Source: Janthinobacterium sp. J1-1
GTDB lineage: Bacteria > Pseudomonadota > Gammaproteobacteria > Burkholderiales > Burkholderiaceae_D
Assembly (NCBI RefSeq): GCF_030944405.1
Contig: NZ_CP132339.1
Location: 5,332,001-5,396,000, forward strand
Direction of reading: 5' to 3'
DNA: 64,000 nt
Below are positions 52,552-61,508 of this stretch, piece after piece. A model generated the notes under the pieces. That model had not been told where the DNA came from. It saw nothing but the letters and a program-made list of their open reading frames with translations, and did not search any database. The first letter of the stretch is position 1; each line of letters opens with the position of its first letter. The translations under genes and the position numbers were made by a program.

Positions 52552-53790
52552 TCAGGCGGCCTGGCCGCACAAGGCCTGGCCAAACAAAAGGTGCGAGCGC
52601 AGGCGGCTGATGTCGCTGCGCTTCTGTATCAGGTCGAAATACCAGGGGCCGTCCTGCACCTCGCCATACAGCACGGCGCCTGCCAAGCGGTTGCCCTGCA
52701 CCACCAGGCGCTTGTAGACGCCGCGGCGCGGATCGCGCAGCACCAGGTCTTCGCTGCCCTCGCCGCCGATGATGTCGCCGGCCGAATACAGGTCGATGCC
52801 GGTCACTTTCAGTTTCGTCGCGCTGGCCTGCTGCACATAGCGGCGATGGCCGGCGCCGGCCAGGTGCGCGCCGCAGACGCGCGCCTGCTCCCAGATCGGC
52901 GCCACCAGGCCGAACGTGGCGCGCCGGTGCTGCACGCATTCGCCGACGGCATACACACGCGGATCATAAGTTTGCAGGCAGTCATCGACGACGATGGCGC
53001 GCTCGCAGTGCAGGCCGGCTTCCCTGGCCAGCATGATGTTCGGCCGTACGCCGGCCGTCATCACCACCAGGTCGGCCGGGATGGAGCTGCCGTCGGCAAA
53101 GCGCACGCCCTGCACGCGGCCGGTGCCGAGGATTTCGGCGGTCTGCGCATGCATCAGAAAACGCAGGCCCCGCGCTTCCAGTGCCGTTTTCAACAACATC
53201 GAGGCCGGGGCATCGAGCTGCTGGTTCATCAGGCTGCCGCTCATGTGGACCACGGTGACGTCCATGCCCTGGCGCTGCAGGCCGTTGGCCGCTTCCAGTC
53301 CCAGCAGGCCACCGCCGATCACCACCGCGTGGCGGTGCTCGCGCGCCGCGCGCAGCATGGTGTCGACGTCGTCGATATCGCGAAAGCCGATCACGCCTGG
53401 CAGTTCATGGCCCGGCACCGGCACGATGAATGGCGTGGAGCCGGTCGCCAGCAGCAGGCGGTCATAGCTCACCTTGATGCCCGACAGCGATTGCACGGTG
53501 CGCGCCTTGCGGTCGATGCGCACCACCGGGTCGCCCGCATGCAGGGTGATGCCGTTCTGCGCATACCACTCGCGCGTGTGCAGCATGATGTCATCCACCG
53601 TCTTTTCGCCAGCCAGCACCGGCGACAGCAAAATGCGGTTGTAATTGCCGTGCGGCTCGGCGCCGAAGACGGTGATGTCGTACAGGTCCGGGGCCAGTTT
53701 CAGCAATTCCTCCACCGTGCGCATGCCGGCCATGCCGTTGCCGACCACCACCAAGGATGGCCGGGCGTTGGCATTGACTGCGGCATTCAC
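52552..53790 (-). CDS. NAD(P)H-dependent FAD reductase subunit of nitrate reductase (NasB/NirB N-terminal-like)
   Basis: This 412-residue FAD/NAD oxidoreductase has FAD motif VVVGNGMAGMRTVEELLKLA, RILLSPVLAG, second Rossmann VVIGGGLLGLEAANGLQRQG and VYAVGECVQHRRATFGLVAP. It matches the N-terminal half of NirB but stops before the BFD and sulfite-reductase-like domains. In nas operons such a protein feeds electrons from NADH to NasA. Its GTG start (53790) overlaps the nirD stop as GTGA, so translation is coupled. Confidence 0.88.
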   Translation of the reverse strand: MNAAVNANARPSLVVVGNGMAGMRTVEELLKLAPDLYDITVFGAEPHGNYNRILLSPVLAGEKTVDDIMLHTREWYAQNGITLHAGDPVVRIDRKARTVQSLSGIKVSYDRLLLATGSTPFIVPVPGHELPGVIGFRDIDDVDTMLRAAREHRHAVVIGGGLLGLEAANGLQRQGMDVTVVHMSGSLMNQQLDAPASMLLKTALEARGLRFLMHAQTAEILGTGRVQGVRFADGSSIPADLVVMTAGVRPNIMLAREAGLHCERAIVVDDCLQTYDPRVYAVGECVQHRRATFGLVAPIWEQARVCGAHLAGAGHRRYVQQASATKLKVTGIDLYSAGDIIGGEGSEDLVLRDPRRGVYKRLVVQGNRLAGAVLYGEVQDGPWYFDLIQKRSDISRLRSHLLFGQALCGQAA

Positions 53791-54149
53791 AGCGCCACCC
53801 ACACCATGCCGCCGAACACGCGCGTTGGCCAGGCGGCCACCGAATGCTCGGGCGCTTCGATGCACTCGCCCGTGTGCAGGTCGAAATGCTGCTTGTAGAT
53901 AGGCGAGGCGACCACGATGCGCTCCCCTAAACTGCCCACCAGGCCGCGCGACAGCACCGAGGCGCCCGCGTTCGGGTCGACATTATCGATGGCGAAGATC
54001 TTCGGGCTGCTGTCGCCGATGCGGAAGACGGCCACATGGCGGCCCTTCAGCAGCGCGCACACGCCCGTGTCGGGCACGATATCGTCGAGCTGGCAGATGG
54101 CCATCCAGTTGTCGGCGGTGACGCCGGAAAGTTCGTTAATCGCGTTCAT
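53787..54149 (-). CDS. nirD: Nitrite reductase (NADH) small subunit
   Basis: This 120-residue protein has the Rieske-like NirD fold and, as usual for NirD, lacks the Cys/His cluster ligands. Family blocks are WMAICQLDDIVPDTGVCALL, VAVFRI, IFAIDNVDPNAGASVLSRG, YKQHFDLHTGECIEAPEHSV. It partners NirB in reducing nitrite to ammonium. It starts three bases after nirB. Confidence 0.94.
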   Translation of the reverse strand: MNAINELSGVTADNWMAICQLDDIVPDTGVCALLKGRHVAVFRIGDSSPKIFAIDNVDPNAGASVLSRGLVGSLGERIVVASPIYKQHFDLHTGECIEAPEHSVAAWPTRVFGGMVWVAL

Positions 54150-54152
54150 GAA

Positions 54153-56705
54153 TCAAGCCTCCACGGCAAGGATGGGGATCACGGTACTGCGGCGTTCAAG
54201 TTCGGTGGCGGGACGGATCTGGCCGCGCTCTTCGACAAACACCACGTTTTCATCGTTCTTGTCGCTGTTGACGAAATGGCGGAAACGCTGGCGCACGGCC
54301 GGGTCGTTGACGGCCATCTTCCACTCGCACGCATAGGTGTCGACCACGTGCTGCATGTCCGCTTCGAGTTCGGCGCCCAGGCCCAGGCTGTCGTCGATGA
54401 TCACGCGCTTCAGGTAATCGAGGCCGCCTTCGAGATTGTCGCGCCACACGCTGGTGCGCTGCAGGCGGTCGGCCGTGCGCACATAGAACATCAGAAAGCG
54501 GTCGACATAGCGCACCAGGGTGGCTTCATCGAGATCCGACGCAATCAGCTCCGCATGGCGCGGCTTCATGCCGCCATTGCCGCACACGTACAGATTCCAG
54601 CCTTTTTCGGTGGCGATCAGGCCGATATCCTTGCCTTGCGCTTCGGCGCATTCGCGGGTGCAGCCGGACACGCCGAACTTGATCTTGTGCGGCGTGCGCA
54701 AGCCCTTGTAGCGGTTTTCCAGTTCGATTGCAAAGCCCACGCTGTCGGCCACACCGTAACGGCACCAGGTCGAGCCGACGCACGATTTCACCGTGCGCAG
54801 CGACTTGCCGTAGGCGTGGCCCGACTCGAAACCGGCCGCGATCAGTTCTTCCCAGATCGCCGGCAACTGATCCACGCGCGCGCCGAACAGGTCGACCCGC
54901 TGGCCGCCCGTGATCTTGGTGTACAGGCCGTATTTTTTCGCCACCGTGCCGACCGCGATCAGGCCATCGGCCGTCACTTCGCCGCCGGCCATGCGCGGCA
55001 CCACCGAATACGTGCCGTCCTTCTGGATATTGCCGAGAAAATAATCGTTGCTGTCCTGCAGGCTGGCATGCACGGGCGTGAGCACGAAATCGTTCCAGCA
55101 AGAGGCCAGGATATTGGCCGCCAAAGGCTTGCACACGTCGCAACCGAGACCGTGGCCGTGCGCGGCCAGCAGCGCATTGAAACTGCGGATCTTGCCGACC
55201 CGGACCAGGTGGTGCAGCTCCTGGCGCGTGTAGGCAAAATGTTCGCAGACATGGTTGTTGACCGCCATGCCCTGCTTCTTCATTTCCGCCTTCATGATCT
55301 GCGTCACCAGCGGCACGCAGCCGCCGCAGGCCGTACCGGCTTTCGTGCAGGATTTCAAAGCGCCGATGGTGGTGGCGCCATCGGCCACCGCCGCGCACAG
55401 CGCGCCTTTCGAGACGTCATTGCACGAGCAGATCTGCGCGCCGTCGGGCAAGGCGTCCACGCCCAGGCCCACCTTCTGCTGGCCATCCGCCTGCGGCAGG
55501 ATCAGGAATTCCGGTGATTCCGGCAGCTCGATTTTATTGAGCATCATCTGCAGCAGGGTGCCGTATTCGCTGGCGTCGCCCACCATCACGCCGCCCAGCA
55601 GGTATTTGCCGCAGTCGGAGACGACGATTTTCTTGTAGATCTGCTTGCGCTCGTCCATGAACTGGTAGGAGCGGCTGCCCGGCGCATTGCCGTGCGGGTC
55701 GCCCAGGCTGGCCACGTCCACGCCCATCAGTTTGAGCTTGGTGCTCATGTCGGCGCCCTTGAACGACGCCTCGCCCTCCTCCTGCAGCACATGGCGCGCC
55801 GCGATGCGGGCCATTTCGTAGCCGGGCGCCACCAGGCCGAAAATCAGCCCACCCCACAGCGCGCATTCGCCGATGGCGTAGACGTCCGGGTCGGACGTGA
55901 CGCAGCTGTCGTCGATGGCGATGCCGCCGCGCGGGCCCACTTCCAGGCCGCAGGCGCGCGCCAGCTCGTCACGCGGGCGAATGCCGGCCGAGAAGACGAT
56001 CATGTCCGCTTCCAGGTGGCTGCCGTCGGCAAACTGCATGCGGTGCGTGGCCGCCTCGCCGTCGACGATGGCCAGCGTGTTCTTTTGCGTGTGGACGGTG
56101 ACGCCAAGTTCCTCGATCTTGCGGCGCAGCACGCGCGCGCCGCCTTCATCGACCTGCACCGCCATCAGGCGCGGCGCGAATTCCACCACGTGGGTCTCGA
56201 GTTTCAGGTCGCGCAGCGCTTTTGCGCATTCCAGGCCCAGCAGCCCCCCGCCGATCACCACGCCGGTCCTGGATTTGTCGCCCCAGGCCAGCATCGCTTC
56301 CAGGTCTTCGATGGTGCGGTAGACGAAGCAGCCGTCGCGGTCCTTGCCCGGCAGCGGCGGCACGAACGGGGTCGAGCCGGTGGCGAAGACCAGCTTGTCG
56401 TAGGCGAGGAGCTCGCCGGTGCTGACGGTGACGGTTTTCGCCGCCCGATCGACCGCGATGGCACGCGCATTCAACTTCAACGCCACATTGCCCCGGTCGA
56501 AAAAGCCGGGCGCCACCAGCGACAGGTCGTCCGCCGATTTGCCACTGAAAAACTCGGACAGGTGCACACGGTCGTAGGCCGGGCGCGGCTCTTCGCACAG
56601 TACCGTCACCGACAAACGCGTATTGTTTTCCAGCGCCAGGCGTTCGAGGAATTTATGCCCGACCATGCCATGGCCCAGGACGACGATTTTCAGGGGGTTG
56701 CTCAT
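54153..56705 (-). CDS. nirB: Nitrite reductase (NADH) large subunit
   Basis: This 850-residue sirohaem enzyme reduces nitrite to ammonium with NADH. The N-terminal FAD/NAD domain has VVLGHGMVGHKFLERLALEN and VVIGGGLLGLECAKALRDLK. Next is a BFD [2Fe-2S] domain (ICSCNDVSKGALC, CTKAGTACGGCVP), then two ferredoxin-like and sirohaem domains with the cluster Cys in SCVGSTWCRYGVADS and FGVSGCTRECAEAQGKD. Start MSNPLKIVVLGHGMVGHK at 56705 follows GAGGAGAAGAAG. It lies ten bases downstream of narK. Confidence 0.95.
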   Translation of the reverse strand: MSNPLKIVVLGHGMVGHKFLERLALENNTRLSVTVLCEEPRPAYDRVHLSEFFSGKSADDLSLVAPGFFDRGNVALKLNARAIAVDRAAKTVTVSTGELLAYDKLVFATGSTPFVPPLPGKDRDGCFVYRTIEDLEAMLAWGDKSRTGVVIGGGLLGLECAKALRDLKLETHVVEFAPRLMAVQVDEGGARVLRRKIEELGVTVHTQKNTLAIVDGEAATHRMQFADGSHLEADMIVFSAGIRPRDELARACGLEVGPRGGIAIDDSCVTSDPDVYAIGECALWGGLIFGLVAPGYEMARIAARHVLQEEGEASFKGADMSTKLKLMGVDVASLGDPHGNAPGSRSYQFMDERKQIYKKIVVSDCGKYLLGGVMVGDASEYGTLLQMMLNKIELPESPEFLILPQADGQQKVGLGVDALPDGAQICSCNDVSKGALCAAVADGATTIGALKSCTKAGTACGGCVPLVTQIMKAEMKKQGMAVNNHVCEHFAYTRQELHHLVRVGKIRSFNALLAAHGHGLGCDVCKPLAANILASCWNDFVLTPVHASLQDSNDYFLGNIQKDGTYSVVPRMAGGEVTADGLIAVGTVAKKYGLYTKITGGQRVDLFGARVDQLPAIWEELIAAGFESGHAYGKSLRTVKSCVGSTWCRYGVADSVGFAIELENRYKGLRTPHKIKFGVSGCTRECAEAQGKDIGLIATEKGWNLYVCGNGGMKPRHAELIASDLDEATLVRYVDRFLMFYVRTADRLQRTSVWRDNLEGGLDYLKRVIIDDSLGLGAELEADMQHVVDTYACEWKMAVNDPAVRQRFRHFVNSDKNDENVVFVEERGQIRPATELERRSTVIPILAVEA

Positions 56706-56715
56706 CTTCTTCTCC

Positions 56716-58008
56716 TCAGGCCGCAGCCATCTTCGATTCGGCTGTGCTACTGGTAAAACGCACGGCAATGGCACACAGCGCCGACACCACCACCAGCACG
56801 CTCAAAATGATCAGGGTCTGGCGGATATCGCCGGTGCCCTTCATCAGGAAACCGGCCGCCACCGCACCGACATTGCCGCCGGCGCCGATAATGCCGGCCA
56901 CGCCGCCCAGCGCCTTGCTGTCGATAAACGGCACCAGCGCATAGGTGGCGCCGCAAGCCATATGGGTGAACAGGCCAAACACCAGCATGGCGATCACGGC
57001 CCAGGTGACGCTGTCGACCTTGGCGAACCACAGCAGGCCCACGCCTTCGCCGATCATCAGCATGAACAGCAGGGTGACGCGGCTGTTCAGGTTGCCGCGC
57101 AGCGCCAGCTTGTCGGACATCCAGCCACCCAGGGCGCGGGCAAACAGGGCCAGCAGGCCAAAGCTGCCGGCGGCCAGGCCAGCCGATTTCAGGGACAGGC
57201 CGAAATGGTCGACGTAGTAGACGGCGGCGATATTGTGGATAAAGATTTCGATGCCGAAGCAGGCGCCGTAGGTAACGAACAGCAGCCACACGCGGTAGTT
57301 GGCGCTGGCGGCCTTGAAGCTGGCCCAGCCGCCCTTTTTGCCGCCTTCGATGGCGATGCCGGCCTTGCGCAGGTCCGAGTAATTGCCTTCCGGGCAGTCC
57401 TGCGTAAAGCGCCAGTAGAGGGCGGCCATCACCAGCATCAGCACGCCCGGCACCAGCAGCGCCACGCGCCAGCCCAGCGATTCGGACACGCCCAACATCA
57501 CCAGTGCGCCCAGCATCAGCGGCATCAGCGCCTGCGCCGCACCGCCGCCCGCATTGCCCCAGCCGGCGGCGGCCGCATTGGCCGTGCCGACCACGCGCGG
57601 CGCGAACATCACCGAGGTGTGGTACTGGGTGATGACAAAACTCGCACCGACCGCGCCGATGCCGAGGCGGAAGAACAGGAAGCTTTCATAACTTTGCGAA
57701 GCGGCCACGCCCAGCACGGGAATCGCGCCCAGCAGCAGCAGGCCGGTATAGGTCTTGCGCGGACCGTAGCGGTCGCACATGGGGCCGACGATCAGGCGCA
57801 CCAGGATGGTGATGGCGACGGCGGCGATATTGATATTGGCCACCTGCGCCAGCGACAGGCCGAACTCGCCCTTGATGATGGGCATCAGCGGCGCGCAGGC
57901 GAACCAGGCGAAAAAGCAGACGAAGAACGCCATCCAGGTCAGGTGGAAGGCGCGCATGGGTGGCGTGGCGAGGGAAAAGAGGGTGATGCTGGTAGCTTTG
58001 CTGGCCAT
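56716..58008 (-). CDS. narK: Nitrate/nitrite MFS transporter
   Basis: This 430-residue NNP-family major facilitator has twelve predicted helices. The family signatures GWGNAGGGAAQALMPLMLGA (helix 5) and GAGGNVGAVAAGFLM (helix 11) are present, as is the loop motif MCDRYGPRKTYTG. It begins MASKATSITLFSLATPPMRA. It imports nitrate, and possibly exchanges nitrite, for the enzymes encoded downstream. The 24 bases before its start follow directly on the leader terminator, so its expression depends on read-through. Confidence 0.93.
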   Translation of the reverse strand: MASKATSITLFSLATPPMRAFHLTWMAFFVCFFAWFACAPLMPIIKGEFGLSLAQVANINIAAVAITILVRLIVGPMCDRYGPRKTYTGLLLLGAIPVLGVAASQSYESFLFFRLGIGAVGASFVITQYHTSVMFAPRVVGTANAAAAGWGNAGGGAAQALMPLMLGALVMLGVSESLGWRVALLVPGVLMLVMAALYWRFTQDCPEGNYSDLRKAGIAIEGGKKGGWASFKAASANYRVWLLFVTYGACFGIEIFIHNIAAVYYVDHFGLSLKSAGLAAGSFGLLALFARALGGWMSDKLALRGNLNSRVTLLFMLMIGEGVGLLWFAKVDSVTWAVIAMLVFGLFTHMACGATYALVPFIDSKALGGVAGIIGAGGNVGAVAAGFLMKGTGDIRQTLIILSVLVVVSALCAIAVRFTSSTAESKMAAA

Positions 58009-58031
58009 GATGGTTCCCGAAGTATCCCGTT

Positions 58032-58117
58032 AGAAAAACAAAAACGGCGCCCGCTCCCACCGATCATGAAATCAGTTTGAGCGGACGCCGTTGTCCATGG
58101 TGGTCCGTCGTTGGACC
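58032..58117 (-). promoter_or_regulatory. ANTAR-target type two-hairpin leader with overlapping terminator, nas operon
   Basis: On the reverse strand, hairpin P1 (58117-58102) has stem GGTCC/GGACC and loop AACGAC. Hairpin P2 (58096-58083) has stem GGAC/GTCC and loop AACGGC. Both loops have six bases with A at position 1 and G at position 4, the pattern bound by ANTAR proteins such as NasR and NasT. The P2 region overlaps the 5' arm of a 13-bp terminator stem (arms 58091-58079 and 58056-58044) followed by TTTTTGTTTTTC. P2 and the terminator cannot form together, so ANTAR binding should allow read-through into narK. Confidence 0.8.
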
Positions 58118-58161
58118 GTTGTTTGTTCAGGGGATCGCCGTTGATCCGTTTCTATTCTTTA

Positions 58162-58176
58162 GCAAGCGCCGTGCCA
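58162..58176 (-). promoter_or_regulatory. Sigma-54 promoter of the nas operon
   Basis: The reverse strand reads TGGCAC-N5-TTGCT (58176-58162), the -24/-12 consensus. Transcription should start near 58150, giving a leader that carries the two hexaloop hairpins and the terminator. Confidence 0.8.
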
Positions 58177-58226
58177 GGTTTTCCCAGGGGCTGGCGTATC
58201 AAATGCAGCCCGTTTGCGCCCTGTCA

Positions 58227-58264
58227 TGGCATATCGCGGTGCAGCATTGCCACTTCGTGGTGCA
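58227..58264 (-). promoter_or_regulatory. Tandem NtrC-like binding sites
   Basis: Two imperfect matches to TGCACC-N5-GGTGCA are seen on the reverse strand: TGCACC-ACGAA-GTGGCA (58264-58248) and TGCACC-GCGAT-ATGCCA (58243-58227). Their centres are 21 bases apart, two helical turns, and lie about 85 and 106 bases upstream of the predicted start. Each has one good half-site. Confidence 0.65.
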
Positions 58265-58318
58265 TGAGGGGAACCGAAACATGGCAGAGCTTGTCTAAAT
58301 ACTATTGGAGTCATCCCG

Positions 58319-59962
58319 ATGGAGGCGATCATGCCTGGACGATGGCGGCAAATGGTGGCCGGTGCCGCGTGTGCGCTGGCCTTTTCGGTGATGTCCTGGC
58401 CCGCGCAGGCGGCCGAACCGAAGGAACACAGCGAACTGGAAGCGACCGTGGCCGCGCCGTTCCACGCGGCACCGGCCCAACGCCGCACGCAGGCGCGCAC
58501 GTTTGTCGTGCAGTTCGATCATCCCGATGGCGCAAGCACACACAGCGTCGACTGGCGCCTGACGCTGTCCGGCCCCGGGCCGCAGGGGTTGCTGCGCCGC
58601 AGCTGGTCGGGGCGGCAAGTTCTGGATGGCGGCAGCGCCACCTTGCGCCTGCACTGGGACGGCCGCGGCAGCGATGGCCGCCGCGCGCCGGCAGGCCTGT
58701 ACGAGCTGCGCCTGGTGGCGGGCAGCGGCGACGATATTGTGGAGCAGCAATGGCAGATCGCCGTCGACCGTGGCGCGCCGGCCTCGTCGCGCATGGCCGC
58801 CATGGCGTCCATGTCCACACCAAAGGTCGACAACACCTTCCCCTATCGCGTCGTCTACGCTAACCTGCACAGCCAGACCCGCCACAGCGACGGCGGCGCC
58901 GCGACGGGTGCCTGCAAGGGCGCGCAGGAGCCGCAATCGGCGCCCTATGGCCCGCTCGACGCCTACCGCTATGCGCAACAGCATGGGCTGGACGTGCTGC
59001 TCACTTCCGAGCACAACCATATGTATGACGGCTCGGATGGCACCAATGCGGCGGCCGAGCCGTTCGACGCGATCGCCCTGTACCACGCCGGCCTGGCCGA
59101 AGCGGCCGCCTACACCACGGCCCACCCCGGCTTCCTGGCCCTGTACGGCATGGAATGGGGCGTGATCAACAAGGGCGGCCACCTGAACATCTTCAACAGC
59201 GAGCAGTTGCTGGGCTGGGAAAAAAATGGCCGTGGACAATTGCTGGCGGAAATCAACACGCCGAAAGGCGATTATGCCGGCCTGTACACCCTGATGCGCG
59301 AGCGCGGCTGGCTGGGCCAGTTCAACCACCCGGCCCGTTCGGGCCAGTTCCTGGTGGGTGGCGAGCCGCTCGGCTTTACGCCCGATGGCGATGCCGCCAT
59401 GGTGTTGTGCGAAGTGATGAACACCTCGGCTTTTTCCACCAACGAGCAGGAAACGGAAACCCGGCGCAGCAATTTCGAGGCGGCCTGCAACAAGGCCCTG
59501 GCGGCCGGCTACCACCTGGCCTTCAGCAGCAACCAGGACAATCACTGCGCCAACTGGGGCGCCGCCTACGGCAACCGCACCGCCATCTTGATCGATCGCG
59601 ACGCCGCCCTGTCGCGCGAGAGCCTGTTCGAAGCCCTGCGCGCGCGGCGCGTGTTTGCCACCATGGACAAGCATGCGCGACTGATCTTCACGGCCAACGG
59701 CAGGATGATGGGCGAACGCTTCGACAATCGCGGCCCCTTGCAACTGGCCGTCGGTTTCAGCAATACGCGCGGGCGCCGGGTGGCCGCCATCACCGTGTTC
59801 CAGGGCGTACCGGGCGGCAACGGCAGCGTCACCGCGCTGTCGGACCAGGCCAGCCTGAGCCTGACGCCCTCGCCCGGCCCCCACTTCTACTATGCGCGCG
59901 TGACGCAGGACGACGGCAACCTGCTGTGGTCGGCGCCCGTGTGGGTCAACCAGCTGCCTTGA
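58319..59962 (+). CDS. Exported PHP-domain phosphohydrolase, CehA-like
   Basis: A 547-residue protein with a signal peptide (ACALAFSVMSWPAQAAE). Residues about 50-160 look like a FlgD-type Ig fold (LRLHWDGRGSDGRRAPAGLY). The rest is a PHP metal-dependent hydrolase domain: ANLHSQTRHSDGG, TSEHNHMYDGSD, LYGMEWGVINKGGHLNIFN, GQFNHPARSG and FSSNQDNHCANWG supply the metal ligands. It likely cleaves phosphoesters in the periplasm; the substrate is unknown. It is divergent from the nas operon and its 5' region borders the NtrC-like sites. GGAGTC precedes ATG 58319. Confidence 0.85.
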   Translation: MEAIMPGRWRQMVAGAACALAFSVMSWPAQAAEPKEHSELEATVAAPFHAAPAQRRTQARTFVVQFDHPDGASTHSVDWRLTLSGPGPQGLLRRSWSGRQVLDGGSATLRLHWDGRGSDGRRAPAGLYELRLVAGSGDDIVEQQWQIAVDRGAPASSRMAAMASMSTPKVDNTFPYRVVYANLHSQTRHSDGGAATGACKGAQEPQSAPYGPLDAYRYAQQHGLDVLLTSEHNHMYDGSDGTNAAAEPFDAIALYHAGLAEAAAYTTAHPGFLALYGMEWGVINKGGHLNIFNSEQLLGWEKNGRGQLLAEINTPKGDYAGLYTLMRERGWLGQFNHPARSGQFLVGGEPLGFTPDGDAAMVLCEVMNTSAFSTNEQETETRRSNFEAACNKALAAGYHLAFSSNQDNHCANWGAAYGNRTAILIDRDAALSRESLFEALRARRVFATMDKHARLIFTANGRMMGERFDNRGPLQLAVGFSNTRGRRVAAITVFQGVPGGNGSVTALSDQASLSLTPSPGPHFYYARVTQDDGNLLWSAPVWVNQLP

Positions 59963-60062
59963 AGACTACGTGCGCTAGCAGACTGAAGCCGTGCAGCAAG
60001 GGTGGTCTACTGCAACTATTGGCCAGCTGCCCTGCTCGGTCCTGTCAAAAAAGGAACACCAC

Positions 60063-60464
60063 ATGAATAAGAAAATCCTCGTCTCCTCCCTGATCGCAGC
60101 CTTCATGGTTTGCAGCACATCGGCCTTTGCCCAGGACCGCCATGACCGGAATGACCACCGGCCACAACAGCAAGACCAGCATGACCAGCGTGGCGAGCGC
60201 CACGATGAGCGCGGCAACGACCATGCGCGTCCGAACAACGGCAACCCGCGTGCCAGCAACCGCGGCGTCGGTCCGCGCCACAATCTGTACAAGGGCAATC
60301 GCTTGCCGCCCGAGTACCGCAACCGGAAACATGTCGTCAACGACTGGCGCGCCCGCCGCCTGAGCGCGCCGCCACGTGGCCACCAGTGGATAAAGGTCGA
60401 TAACGACTATGTGCTGATGGCGGCCGCCACCGGCCTGATCGCGCAGATTATTCTGGGGAATTGA
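60063..60464 (+). CDS. RcnB-family periplasmic protein
   Basis: This 133-residue protein has a signal peptide (LVSSLIAAFMVCSTSAFAQ), a low-complexity linker rich in Asp, Arg, His and Gln (about residues 24-70), and a C-terminal RcnB domain: LPPEYRNRKHVVNDWRARRL, SAPPRGHQWIKVDNDYVLMA, AATGLIAQIILGN. RcnB in E. coli helps control nickel and cobalt export; many relatives have no known role. AAGGAA precedes ATG 60063. Its end overlaps the convergent LysR gene by 17 bases. Confidence 0.85.
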   Translation: MNKKILVSSLIAAFMVCSTSAFAQDRHDRNDHRPQQQDQHDQRGERHDERGNDHARPNNGNPRASNRGVGPRHNLYKGNRLPPEYRNRKHVVNDWRARRLSAPPRGHQWIKVDNDYVLMAAATGLIAQIILGN

Positions 60465-61377
60465 TTTTGCCGACCGGCGCATGCCGGTCCATCAGTGCCA
60501 CTACCCAATCGATAAACACGCGCAGCTTCTTGCTGACATGACGGTTGGGTGGATAGGCCAGGAACAAGGGCATCGGCTCGATGGTCCACGCCGCAAACAG
60601 CGCTACCAGCTCGCCCGCCGCCACATGCTTTTTCGCCATATAGTCCGGCAGCCACAAGACCCCCAAGCCCGCTACCCCCGCCGCCAGATAGGCGTTGCCA
60701 TCGTCAATCGACAATATGTATCGCCCCTGTATCCTGACGGTCTCGCCGCCGCGCTGCATCACGTGCGGAAACCCGTTGCCACGCCTCGACCAACGAAAAC
60801 GCACGATGCTGTGCCGCTCGTCTTCCAGCTCACCGGGATGCACCGGCGTGCCCGCCCGTTCCAGATAGCTGGGCGCCGCATACACGCCCAACTGCAAGTC
60901 GGCCAGCTTGCGCGCCATCAGCGACTGGTCGCTCATTTCACCGCCGCGTATCACGCAATCGACATTGTCGCCGATCACATCGACCATGCGGTCGCTGGCG
61001 CCCATGTCGAGCACGATATCGGGATACAAGACATGGAACTGCGGCAGCGCCGGCACAAGCAGCATGGCCGCAAGCGGACTGGGCACGTCCACCCGCAGCT
61101 GGCCGCGCGGCAATGCCGACGCATTCGGCAGGCTGGTTTCCACGTCTTCCAGCGCCGCCAGCACCTCGACGATACGCTCGTAATACACGGCGCCATCGGC
61201 CGTCACATTCACCTTGCGCGTGGTGCGGTTGAGCAGCTTCAGGCGCAAACGGGCTTCGAGCTGCTGCACCAGCTGCGTCACCGTGGTGCGGCTCATGTGC
61301 AGCGTCTGCGCCGCCTTGGTAAAGCTGCCCGTCTCGACCACCCGCGCGAAAGCGCTCATTGCGTCAAACCTGTCCAT
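60448..61377 (-). CDS. LysR-family transcriptional regulator
   Basis: This 309-residue regulator has an N-terminal winged helix (MDRFDAMSAFARVVETGSFT, then KAAQTLHMSRTTVTQLVQQL) and a C-terminal periplasmic-binding-like effector domain (DCVIRGGEMSDQSLMARKLA). It belongs to the large subgroup with FDAMxxFxxVVExGSFTKAA. It is divergent from ridA with a dyad operator in between, so it probably controls ridA and itself. Confidence 0.93.
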   Translation of the reverse strand: MDRFDAMSAFARVVETGSFTKAAQTLHMSRTTVTQLVQQLEARLRLKLLNRTTRKVNVTADGAVYYERIVEVLAALEDVETSLPNASALPRGQLRVDVPSPLAAMLLVPALPQFHVLYPDIVLDMGASDRMVDVIGDNVDCVIRGGEMSDQSLMARKLADLQLGVYAAPSYLERAGTPVHPGELEDERHSIVRFRWSRRGNGFPHVMQRGGETVRIQGRYILSIDDGNAYLAAGVAGLGVLWLPDYMAKKHVAAGELVALFAAWTIEPMPLFLAYPPNRHVSKKLRVFIDWVVALMDRHAPVGKINSPE

Positions 61378-61396
61378 ATACGCTCCTTGCTCTGAT

Positions 61397-61415
61397 TGTT
61401 TGGATTATACAAACA
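61397..61415. promoter_or_regulatory. Dyad operator between lysR and ridA genes
   Basis: TGTTTG-GATTATA-CAAACA: perfect 6-base arms around an AT-rich 7-base centre, 20 bases upstream of the LysR start codon. The symmetric shape with a T-N11-A core fits a LysR-family site. The centre also looks like a -10 box (GATTATAC). Confidence 0.6.
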
Positions 61416-61508
61416 GTCTAGCGCACCGTTGCCTGTTTATCGGCAGGCCGCAGGCGCTTACAGTGAGCTCTTCCGCAGCCTCGCGCTGCATGACGACAGG
61501 AGTGAATG

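Noticed and set aside
49959..52610. An 883-codon forward frame opposite nasA
   Set aside because: It is a shadow of the nitrate reductase gene. No start signal or domain is found, while the opposite strand has all cluster ligands.
58201..58310. A small forward frame ahead of the PHP-domain gene
   Set aside because: It covers the NtrC-like sites and has no ribosome site; it is better explained as regulatory DNA.
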